Positions 26,370 to 33,139 of a stretch of 64,000 nucleotides of DNA are shown here, in pieces. A model generated the notes under the pieces. It was given only the letters and a program-made list of their open reading frames with translations, was not told where the DNA came from and did no database searches. The stretch comes from Leadbetterella sp040829825 (GTDB taxonomy: Bacteria > Bacteroidota > Bacteroidia > Cytophagales > Spirosomataceae), in assembly GCF_040829825.1 (NCBI RefSeq), contig NZ_JBFOLH010000002.1. The stretch is one strand, 5' to 3'. The position numbers and the translations under genes are program-made. How positions within the stretch are numbered: the first letter of the stretch is position 1; each line of letters begins with the position of its first letter.

Positions 26370-27356
26370 TTAAATTGCCCATTTTATATACATGGCGCCC
26401 CACGTGAAGCCTCCGCCAAAAGCGGCCAACACCAGGTTATCGCCTTTTTTCAGCTGGTCCTGATAGTCAAATAAGCAAAGCGGGATGGTTCCTGCGGTAG
26501 TATTCCCGTATTTTTGAATATTTAACATCACTTTTTCTTCCCCGATGCCCATGCGCTTGGCGGTGGCATCAATGATTCTTTTATTGGCCTGATGGGGAAC
26601 CAGCCAGTCCACATCGTCTCCGGAGAGATGGTTTTTCTCCATGATCGCTGCAGCGGCATCGGCCATGTTGGTAACGGCAAATTTGAATACCTGGGGGCCT
26701 TCCTGCTTGATGTAGTGCATGCGCTGATCCACGGTCTCGTGCGAGGCCGGGTAAACGCTGCCGCCTCCCTTCATCATCAGGTATTCACCGCCGCTTCCGT
26801 CTGAATGCAGCATAAAGTCAACAATCCCGACATCTTCTGTAGAAGGTTCCAGGAGAACCGCCCCGGCTCCGTCGCCAAAAAGAACGCAGGTAGTACGGTC
26901 TTCGTAATCAATGATCGAAGACATTTTGTCGGCTCCGATAACAATTACCTTCTTATAACGTCCGGATTCGATAAATTGTGCACCGGTGGTCAAAGCATAT
27001 ATAAAACCGGAGCAGGCGGCCAGGAGGTCGAAGCTGCAAATGCTGGGAATGCCCAGGCGGCTGCATACCAGGTTCGCCGTAGACGGAAACATGTAGTCAG
27101 GCGTAACGGTAGCGCAGATCACCAGGTCAATATCGAGCGGCGAAGTGCCTGTTTTTTCCAGTAGTCCCCTTACGGCTTCGGTTGCCAGTACAGAAGTCCC
27201 CTGCGCTTCGCCTTTGAGGATTCTTCTTTCTTTGATGCCGGTACGGGTGGTGATCCACTCGTCATTGGTATCTACCATTTTTTCCAGCTCGGCATTGGTA
27301 AGGATATAATCAGGAACATAACCGTGTACTCCTGTTATTGCAGCTCTTAGACTCAT
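26370..27356 (-). CDS. fabH: 3-oxoacyl-ACP synthase III (FabH)
   Basis: 328-residue thiolase-fold condensing enzyme that starts fatty-acid elongation from acetyl-CoA and malonyl-ACP. The catalytic triad is present: Cys115 (LLAACSGF), His255 (VPHQANKRII) and Asn285 (QKYGNTTAG). The signature AAFGGGFTWGAMYIKW closes the C-terminus. It follows plsX by 24 bases in the standard order rpmF-plsX-fabH. Confidence 0.97.
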   Translation of the reverse strand: MSLRAAITGVHGYVPDYILTNAELEKMVDTNDEWITTRTGIKERRILKGEAQGTSVLATEAVRGLLEKTGTSPLDIDLVICATVTPDYMFPSTANLVCSRLGIPSICSFDLLAACSGFIYALTTGAQFIESGRYKKVIVIGADKMSSIIDYEDRTTCVLFGDGAGAVLLEPSTEDVGIVDFMLHSDGSGGEYLMMKGGGSVYPASHETVDQRMHYIKQEGPQVFKFAVTNMADAAAAIMEKNHLSGDDVDWLVPHQANKRIIDATAKRMGIGEEKVMLNIQKYGNTTAGTIPLCLFDYQDQLKKGDNLVLAAFGGGFTWGAMYIKWAI

Positions 27357-27380
27357 CAGATGAACTAGCTTTTAAGATTC

Positions 27381-28328
27381 TCAGGCAAACGCCTCTTTGA
27401 TTTTTTCTACTACCTGGGATTCAATTTGTCTCTGTGCCAGGCGGATCATGTTTTTGATGGCTACCGGGCTGGAGATGCCGTGACCTACAATGACGTTCCC
27501 GTTGATACCGATGATCGGGCTTCCGCCTACCACCTCGTAGTTCATGCGGTTAATGAGGTCATCGTTGATTCCCACTGAAGCGGCGTGCTCGTAGAGCGAC
27601 TCGCCCATTTTGAAAATAATATTACCGGTAAAACCGTCGGAAACGATCACATCTGCCTTGGCGTCAAAAATATCGCGCCCCTCAATATTACCTACAAAAT
27701 TGATTTTTTTGTTGTTTTTAAGCAACTGGTAAGCGGCTTGTGCCACGGTATTGCCTTTTTCCTCTTCTTCACCGATGTTCAGAAGGCCCACGCGGGGATT
27801 GTCCAGGTTAAGCGTATACCGGGCATGCAGGCTTCCCAGCTCGGCAAACTGGTTCAGCACCTCCGGCTTACAGTCGGCGTTGGCGCCGATGTCCAGCATA
27901 ATTCCGTACCTGCCGCCTTTGAAGGGCAGGTAGCCGGCAATGGGCGGGCGCTGAATGGTGCCTACGGTTTTCAGGGTGAAGAGCGAGCCCACCATCATGG
28001 CGCCGGTGTTTCCGGCACTGCAGAATGCAGAAACCGTACCCTCTTTTAAAAGTTTAAACCCAACGCCTATAGAGGAATTGGGTTTCTGACTGAAAGCTCT
28101 TGTAGGATGTTCCCCCATTTCGATCACCTCAGCGGCATCCACCATTTCTATGGAGCCGGCCCGGTAAGTGAGCGTACGGAGTACCCCCAACATAGCATCC
28201 TTTTTGCCGACCAGAACTATCTGATAATTTTCGGGAAGTTCAGAAGTGGCCATTACGGCACCCTCTACTACAGCCTTGGGGGCGTAATCCCCTCCCATTG
28301 CATCTACTGCAATTTTTTTCATCGACAT
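27381..28328 (-). CDS. plsX: Phosphate acyltransferase PlsX
   Basis: 315-residue enzyme turning acyl-ACP into acyl-phosphate, the first step of phospholipid synthesis in this route. Family landmarks are KKIAVDAMGGDYAPKAVVEG, SAFCSAGNTGAMMVGSLF and VSDGFTGNIIFKMGESLY. Two in-frame ATGs lie two codons apart; the second (28322) gives the usual MKKIAVDAMGGD start. It sits between rpmF and fabH. Confidence 0.95.
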   Translation of the reverse strand: MSMKKIAVDAMGGDYAPKAVVEGAVMATSELPENYQIVLVGKKDAMLGVLRTLTYRAGSIEMVDAAEVIEMGEHPTRAFSQKPNSSIGVGFKLLKEGTVSAFCSAGNTGAMMVGSLFTLKTVGTIQRPPIAGYLPFKGGRYGIMLDIGANADCKPEVLNQFAELGSLHARYTLNLDNPRVGLLNIGEEEEKGNTVAQAAYQLLKNNKKINFVGNIEGRDIFDAKADVIVSDGFTGNIIFKMGESLYEHAASVGINDDLINRMNYEVVGGSPIIGINGNVIVGHGISSPVAIKNMIRLAQRQIESQVVEKIKEAFA

Positions 28329-28350
28329 TAGTTTATGTTATGCTGAAATC

Positions 28351-28536
28351 CTATTGGTAGTTTTCCACCACCAGTTTACCTCTGTAATACAGGTTGCCCT
28401 CGCTTACGTGGGCGGTGTGACGACGATGAACTTCACCGGTGGTAGCATCTACCGACAGTTGCTTCAAAGTAAGGGTATCGTGCGTTCTACGCTTGTCTCT
28501 TCTGGTTTTCGATATCTTTCGCTTAGGATGTGCCAT
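28351..28536 (-). CDS. rpmF: 50S ribosomal protein L32
   Basis: 61-residue L32. MAHPKRKISKTRRDKRRTHD is the diagnostic N-terminus. The zinc-binding Cys residues seen in some L32 proteins are absent, so this is the Cys-free form. It is placed between the DUF177 and plsX genes, a conserved arrangement. Confidence 0.97.
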   Translation of the reverse strand: MAHPKRKISKTRRDKRRTHDTLTLKQLSVDATTGEVHRRHTAHVSEGNLYYRGKLVVENYQ

Positions 28537-28548
28537 TGCTTTCTGATA

Positions 28549-29088
28549 TTAATTTTTGTTCTTCAAATTTATTAATGCTGCCCACCGTGGGTCTTGTATT
28601 TCTTCTTGCTTCTCTTCTGTAAATTCCGGGTCTTTGTATATCAGAGCCCCTTCTTCGGGAATATCGTCAGACCGGAACCGCGGATGAAGCTTTTTCATAG
28701 GTACCTGTAACAGGATATAGTCAAACAAAAGATTGGCTATATTGATCTTGTGGGTACCAAACGGGATCACCTCAAGGTCATCACTCATCTCTGCGGCTTC
28801 ACTTCCGAACTTAAAAATATGCATTTCACGGGAGTGGAATTCCTCTTCAAAGATATCCAGGCTCCTGTCGCACTGCAGCCTGAGCCGGGAAGTAATATCC
28901 ATGTTCAGGCGGATCAGCGTAGGGCTTTTTTCCAGGATGGCTTTGGCTTTAAAGCTTCCGCCCTCAACAATATCCTGATCAAATTCCTTGAAAAAGGCAT
29001 CTGTTCCTTCAAATTCAAACTCATGGCTTTTGTCTTCCAGGCCATGAATCAGGATATCATATTTGGATAACTCCTTCTTCACACACAT
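28549..29088 (-). CDS. DUF177 (YceD-like) 23S rRNA accumulation protein
   Basis: 179-residue protein of the DUF177/YceD family, which is linked to 23S rRNA and ribosome assembly and nearly always precedes rpmF. The family region covers about residues 60-150 (IRLNMDITSRLRLQCDRSLD, PFGTHKINIANLLFDYILL). The open frame extends 6 codons upstream to 29106, but the -7 promoter element at 29104-29111 would leave that ATG outside the transcript, so 29088 is chosen. This gene heads the lipid operon. Confidence 0.88.
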   Translation of the reverse strand: MCVKKELSKYDILIHGLEDKSHEFEFEGTDAFFKEFDQDIVEGGSFKAKAILEKSPTLIRLNMDITSRLRLQCDRSLDIFEEEFHSREMHIFKFGSEAAEMSDDLEVIPFGTHKINIANLLFDYILLQVPMKKLHPRFRSDDIPEEGALIYKDPEFTEEKQEEIQDPRWAALINLKNKN

Positions 29089-29103
29089 TTTACAGAAAGG
29101 ACG

Positions 29104-29111
29104 CAAATTTA
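29104..29111 (-). promoter_or_regulatory. -7 promoter element for the DUF177-rpmF-plsX-fabH operon
   Basis: TAAATTTG on the minus strand matches TAnnTTTG, 15 bases before the chosen ATG. Confidence 0.65.
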
Positions 29112-29320
29112 CTTCCTTTTTTTTATATGAAAAAGTTTTAGGCAGATAAAATGCCGGGAATGAGCCGGAAGCGCCCGGTTTTCAGGAGAAAGTGGTCAGC
29201 AGGGGGGAATAAGAGCCGTCTCAGCCGGCCGGTTGCACGCTGACTTTTTTAGGCGAATTGCTCTACTTACGGAAAATCTCTTTTATATTGGGGCCGGATT
29301 CGCAAGACAAAAATGACGGT

Positions 29321-30070
29321 ATGATAGTTTTTGACGTAGGAAATACAGATACGGTAGTAGGGATCTTCAAAGGCAATGAGCTTTATCAAAAGTTCAGGAT
29401 CAGGTCTTTGAAGAGTGAGAATTCCGTCTTTTTTGAGTATAGGATATTGAATTTCATGTTGGAAAACAACATTGAAAAGACCGCCCTGGAGAAGGCTGTG
29501 ATCAGTAGTGTGGTTCCGGTGCTGACCCCCTTTTTCGCTAATTTTTGTGAGAAATTCCTGTCGCTGACCCCTGTTGTGGTAGAGCCTGCCCGGAGCAGCC
29601 TGTTGCGGTTGAATATCGACAGCCCGGAAGAGCTGGGCTCCGACCTGTTCCTGAATGCCCTGGCGGCCCTCCGGAATTACGGGGAAAACTGCCTGGTGGT
29701 TGATTTCGGAACGGCGCTCACTTTCAGCGTGGTAGTGGCTGGGACCATCGAGGGTGTCACCATCGTGCCCGGGCTGAATACAGCCATGAAATCGCTTTTT
29801 TCGGAGGCCTCGCTTCTGCCTGAGGTGTCCCTGGAACGCCCGGATACCGTGATCGGTAAAAATACCCGGCATTCTATACAGGGCGGCCTGTATTTCGGTT
29901 ACGAAAGCATGATACGGGGGCTGATAGGGCGCATAAAAGCCGAGCTACAGGTGCCGGTGAAGGTTATTGCCACCGGCGGGCTGTCATCGGTCATTACCGA
30001 GCTGAAGGACATCTTTGACGATACCGATCCCGACCTGACCCTGAAGGGCATGTATTATTACGGGCAGTAA
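29321..30070 (+). CDS. coaX: Type III pantothenate kinase
   Basis: 249-residue enzyme for the first step of coenzyme A synthesis. ASKHA-fold motifs are visible: MIVFDVGNTDTVVGIF (phosphate 1), SPEELGSDLFLNALAAL, NCLVVDFGTALTFSVV (phosphate 2) and KVIATGGLSS (adenosine). The frame is open 21 codons upstream (29258), but that part has no family character and MIVFDVGNT is the standard start. A terminator-like hairpin lies at 29195-29250. Confidence 0.92.
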   Translation: MIVFDVGNTDTVVGIFKGNELYQKFRIRSLKSENSVFFEYRILNFMLENNIEKTALEKAVISSVVPVLTPFFANFCEKFLSLTPVVVEPARSSLLRLNIDSPEELGSDLFLNALAALRNYGENCLVVDFGTALTFSVVVAGTIEGVTIVPGLNTAMKSLFSEASLLPEVSLERPDTVIGKNTRHSIQGGLYFGYESMIRGLIGRIKAELQVPVKVIATGGLSSVITELKDIFDDTDPDLTLKGMYYYGQ

Positions 30071-30115
30071 AGGGGAAAAGGTACTTCAGAGTCCTGTTAA
30101 CCTGCGTTTCCGGGC

Positions 30116-30688
30116 CTATTCGTAGAACTTTTTAAGGCGTATCAGTGCTTCCACCGGTTCGGTGACGAGGTATTTGATTTCGCGGTGCTCCTGTATTCTT
30201 TTCCGGATATAGGTGGCAGAGATGTCGAGCAGCGGAGCCTGGATAAATTTAATACGGGGATGATCGGTAAAATCGTGGGGCGGTGTGTCAGGCCGCGGGT
30301 ATACATAAATACGGAAAAACTCCAGGATCTTCTCGTAGTTCTTCCAGTTCTTAAACTGCACCAGGTTATCTTCCCCCATAATGAGCACAAATTCGTGCTG
30401 CGGGTATTTGTCCGATAAAACGGTGAGCGTATCGATGGTATAGCTGGGTTTGGGCAGGCTGAACTCTATATCCGAAGCCTGCAGGCGGTAGTTTTCGGCA
30501 ATGGCCCGCTCTACCAGGGTCAGGCGGTCAAACTCATGCAGCAGCGAGTTATTCTTCTTGAACGGATTCTGCGGCGACACCACAAACCATACCCGGTCAA
30601 TATCAGTATCCGTAGCCATGGTATCGGCAATGATCAGGTGACCGATGTGAATGGGATTGAAGGAGCCGAAGAAGAGACCGATTTTCAT
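30116..30688 (-). CDS. nadD: Nicotinate-nucleotide adenylyltransferase
   Basis: 190-residue NAD-synthesis enzyme joining NaMN with ATP. It shows GLFFGSFNPIHIGHLIIAD (HxGH motif), VLIMGEDNLVQFKNW and the C-terminal ISATYIRKRI (ISSTxxR-type). In relatives it usually follows gmk closely; here a 53-bp repeat array of about 590 bases, with unresolved gaps, separates them. The first repeat bases start 3 bases upstream of the ATG. Confidence 0.95.
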   Translation of the reverse strand: MKIGLFFGSFNPIHIGHLIIADTMATDTDIDRVWFVVSPQNPFKKNNSLLHEFDRLTLVERAIAENYRLQASDIEFSLPKPSYTIDTLTVLSDKYPQHEFVLIMGEDNLVQFKNWKNYEKILEFFRIYVYPRPDTPPHDFTDHPRIKFIQAPLLDISATYIRKRIQEHREIKYLVTEPVEALIRLKKFYE

Positions 30689-30853
30689 TCAGTTAAAAGA
30701 TAAAAGTTAAAAGATAAAAGTTGCGGAACATTCTTTTATTTTCAGTGAACAACTAACAGTGAACAGTGAACAATTTCGGAACATTCTTTTATTTTCAGTG
30801 AACAACTAACAGTGAACAGTGAACAATTTCGGAACATTCTTTTATTTTCAGTG

Positions 30854-30953
30854 NNNNNNNNNNNNNNNNNNNNNNNNNNNNNNNNNNNNNNNNNNNNNNN
30901 NNNNNNNNNNNNNNNNNNNNNNNNNNNNNNNNNNNNNNNNNNNNNNNNNNNNN
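30854..30953. other. Assembly gap (100 N)
   Basis: Exactly 100 N inside the tandem array, a placeholder of unknown true length. Confidence 0.98.
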
Positions 30954-31026
30954 AACAACTAACAGTGAACAGTGAACAATTTCGGAACATTCTTTTATTT
31001 TTAGTGAACAACTAACAGTGAACAGT

Positions 31027-31126
31027 NNNNNNNNNNNNNNNNNNNNNNNNNNNNNNNNNNNNNNNNNNNNNNNNNNNNNNNNNNNNNNNNNNNNNNNNNN
31101 NNNNNNNNNNNNNNNNNNNNNNNNNN
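31027..31126. other. Assembly gap (100 N)
   Basis: A second run of exactly 100 N in the same array, so the copy number of the 53-bp unit is unknown. Confidence 0.98.
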
Positions 31127-31285
31127 GAACAGTGAACAATTTCGGAACATTCTTTTATTTTTAGTGAACAACTAACAGTGAACAGTGAACAATTTCGGAA
31201 CATTTCTTATACTATATGTACCATAACTATTCACTGTTAGTTGTTGACTATTCACTGTTAATTGTTCACTGTTAGTTGTTCACTG

Positions 31286-31888
31286 CTAAACTCTCAGTGG
31301 TTTCTCATCCACCCTTAGCCTCCCCTCAGCAAAAGCCGTATACAGCGATTCGGCTTTGCTAAGCGATTCTTCCAGGTCATCGTTCAGCAGAACCACGTCA
31401 AAATTATCCTGGAACGACATTTCAAATTTCACTTTGTACAATCGTTTGGAGAGGCTTTCTTCCGTTTCGGTTCCGCGGCTCCGGAGGCGGTTTTCCAGCT
31501 CTTCCAGCGAGGGTACCTTCACAAAGATGGCCAGTGCATTTTCGCCGAAATATTCTTTCAGCTTCAGTCCGCCTTTCACATCCACGTCAAAGATAACGTT
31601 TTTGCCTTCTGACCATAACCTCTCCACCTCGCTTTTCAGGGTACCGTAATACCCGCCGGGGTACACTTCCTCCCATTCTACAAACGCATTTTCCCTGATC
31701 TTCTGCTGGAACTCTTCAATGGAGAGAAAATAATAGTCTTTTCCGTGTACCTCGTTACGGCCGCGTTTGTCGCGCGTGCAGGCCGAGATAGAGAAACCCA
31801 GGTTCTCGTGCGCAGACAAAAGGTGCCTGACTAAAGTGGTTTTACCTGAGCCCGAAGGGGCGCAGAAAATAACAGCTTTTCCGTTCAT
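31286..31888 (-). CDS. gmk: Guanylate kinase
   Basis: 200-residue kinase converting GMP to GDP. P-loop FCAPSGSGKTTLVRHLL near residue 9, the GMP-binding TRDKRGRNEVHGKDYYF, and the lid region RLRSRGTETEESLSKRL match the family. It lies downstream of the sigma/anti-sigma pair but behind a terminator. The 53-bp array follows immediately after the stop. Confidence 0.96.
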   Translation of the reverse strand: MNGKAVIFCAPSGSGKTTLVRHLLSAHENLGFSISACTRDKRGRNEVHGKDYYFLSIEEFQQKIRENAFVEWEEVYPGGYYGTLKSEVERLWSEGKNVIFDVDVKGGLKLKEYFGENALAIFVKVPSLEELENRLRSRGTETEESLSKRLYKVKFEMSFQDNFDVVLLNDDLEESLSKAESLYTAFAEGRLRVDEKPLRV

Positions 31889-31901
31889 GGTACATATAAT
31901 T

Positions 31902-31926
31902 ATAAAAAACCACCGTAGAGGTGGTT
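31902..31926 (-). terminator. Terminator after the anti-sigma gene
   Basis: AACCACC pairs with GGTGGTT (31908-31926, loop of 5), followed on the minus strand by TTTTTTATAATTATAT. It lies between the anti-sigma stop and gmk. Confidence 0.7.
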
Positions 31927-31949
31927 CTTTATGGGGTTATTCCCTGTTT

Positions 31950-32267
31950 TTATGCTATAAATATCTCCTGGATAACTTTGATGTTAATGACCAGCCCGAT
32001 GATGAGGAGAACGCCGATTCCTATTTTTAGCCTTACCTCATTCACTATTTTTTCCGGGCAGCATTTCCTTTCCACTCTGTTTTTGAGGCAATCCCTGATG
32101 ATTTTTTCCAGTTCATCCGTTGTTTCCGGCAGCTCGTCGCTTGCTTCCAGGCGAGCCTTCAGTTCTTCAATCGTTTGGGAGCCATTTAAAACCGACTGCA
32201 CCATCTTCTCTACGCACTTGTCGTGCTCATTCGCCTGATTCATATGCGAGCTAGAAGCCATTTCCAA
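31950..32267 (-). CDS. Probable anti-sigma factor with degenerate zinc motif
   Basis: 105-residue protein 12 bases after the ECF sigma gene. Its pattern (KCVEKMVQSVLNGSQ, then an acidic stretch, DELEKIIRDCLKNR, RKCCPEKIVNEVRLKIG) follows small Bacteroidetes anti-sigma proteins, in which the middle normally carries HLxxCxxC. Here that segment reads SDELPETTDE, with no His or Cys pair. A C-terminal hydrophobic segment (IGVLLIIGLVINIKVIQEIF) suggests one membrane pass. A start at the second Met pair (32243) is possible. The call rests mainly on position and overall pattern. Confidence 0.6.
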   Translation of the reverse strand: MEMASSSHMNQANEHDKCVEKMVQSVLNGSQTIEELKARLEASDELPETTDELEKIIRDCLKNRVERKCCPEKIVNEVRLKIGIGVLLIIGLVINIKVIQEIFIA

Positions 32268-32279
32268 AAAAGTTTATTA

Positions 32280-32882
32280 TCATCTCAATTCTTTATATCC
32301 CATGGACTTTGCATAAGAACGTAATTTCTCCTTCAATAAGTTCCGCGCACGGTGCAATCTTGACCGCACGGTACCTATGGGTATATCCAGAATTTTGGCC
32401 ATTTCCTCGTAAGTGAAGCCTTCGATGTCGCACAGGATGATGACGGTCCGGAAATCAACAGGCAGGCTGTTCAGCGCAGTGGCCACCTCGTCGCCAATCA
32501 GGTCCTGAACCGCCTCAATACGCAGATCTGTAGTGCTTTCCACTTCAGCATCCTCGTTTGAATTGTAAACGGTTTCCACCTCCTGGTAGTCTATTTTCGA
32601 CGGCTCCTTGCTCTTTTTCCGGTAGTCGTTAATAAAGCTGTTTTTAAGAATTCTAAATAACCACGCCTTGGCATTGGTGCCCTGCTGGAAGGAGTTAATG
32701 AAGCGGAAGGCCTTCATGTAGGTATCCTGGAGCAGGTCATTGGCATCGTCCTCGTCGTTGGTCAGTCGATAGGCAAAGTTATACATGGAGTCTATCTGAG
32801 GCATAAACTCTTGATTGAATATCCGATGTTTCTCTTCATCGGTATATCTGGGTTTGCTCACTTCTATTTCTTCTTCCTCCAT
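32280..32882 (-). CDS. ECF-family RNA polymerase sigma factor
   Basis: 200-residue sigma-70 group 4 factor. Region 2 (FAYRLTNDEDDANDLLQDTYMK, then NAKAWLFRILKNSFINDYRKK) is joined by an acidic linker to region 4 (ALNSLPVDFRTVIILCDIEG, then IPIGTVRSRLHRARNLLKE). A perfect -7 element, TAATTTTG, lies 19 bases ahead. It is co-transcribed with the anti-sigma gene downstream. The regulon cannot be read from this window. Confidence 0.95.
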   Translation of the reverse strand: MEEEEIEVSKPRYTDEEKHRIFNQEFMPQIDSMYNFAYRLTNDEDDANDLLQDTYMKAFRFINSFQQGTNAKAWLFRILKNSFINDYRKKSKEPSKIDYQEVETVYNSNEDAEVESTTDLRIEAVQDLIGDEVATALNSLPVDFRTVIILCDIEGFTYEEMAKILDIPIGTVRSRLHRARNLLKEKLRSYAKSMGYKELR

Positions 32883-32900
32883 GTGATTTTATGGTTTCTG

Positions 32901-32908
32901 CAAAATTA
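32901..32908 (-). promoter_or_regulatory. -7 promoter element for the sigma operon
   Basis: TAATTTTG on the minus strand matches TAnnTTTG. Confidence 0.6.
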
Positions 32909-33012
32909 CCTTTTTTTTTTATCCCGTTCATTTAGTTTGGTATAAAATTGAACTTTTCCGGGCTGAATGGAGAATGAGAAGGACATTTTTTATCCGGAGT
33001 TCATTTTTTTGA

Positions 33013-33050
33013 TGGACAATGGGCAATTGACAGTTGACAATGGACAACGA
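33013..33050. repeat. Heptad cluster of type ATGGACA
   Basis: Five consecutive 7-bp units (ATGGACA, ATGGGCA, ATTGACA, GTTGACA, ATGGACA). It belongs to the same style of 7-bp intergenic repeats as the other elements, but without the GGAACATT core or an inverted arm. Confidence 0.6.
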
Positions 33051-33106
33051 CGCCTCCATACTCTTCACCCGGAGCTATTGTACTCGGAACTAAACACCGG
33101 AATATG

Positions 33107-33114
33107 TATCTTTG
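33107..33114 (+). promoter_or_regulatory. -7 promoter element for the UvrD-like helicase
   Basis: TATCTTTG matches TAnnTTTG. It implies a transcript start near 33119, downstream of the first in-frame ATG (33104), and so decides the start of the helicase gene. Confidence 0.65.
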
Positions 33115-33139
33115 CATAAAACTAGCGTTACTTCTACAG

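Larger units (their letters stand above)
30691..31277. repeat. 53-bp tandem repeat array with heptad arms, two assembly gaps
   Basis: From the left: heptads of type TTAAAAG/ATAAAAG (30691-30720), the core TTGCGGAACATTC, then tandem 53-bp units starting at 30745, 30798, 30851, (gap), 31004, (gap) and 31164. Each unit consists of GTGAACA-type heptads plus TTTCGGAACATTCTTTTATT. The array ends with an inverted core (ATGTACCATAAC near 31215) and inverted heptads of type TGTTCAC. Units before the first gap have TTTTCAGTG, those after it TTTTTAGTG. The period is not a multiple of three, so it is not coding. Confidence 0.85.

Noticed and set aside
30691..31277. CRISPR array
   Set aside because: The 53-bp units are directly adjacent with no unique spacers, and no cas genes are near.
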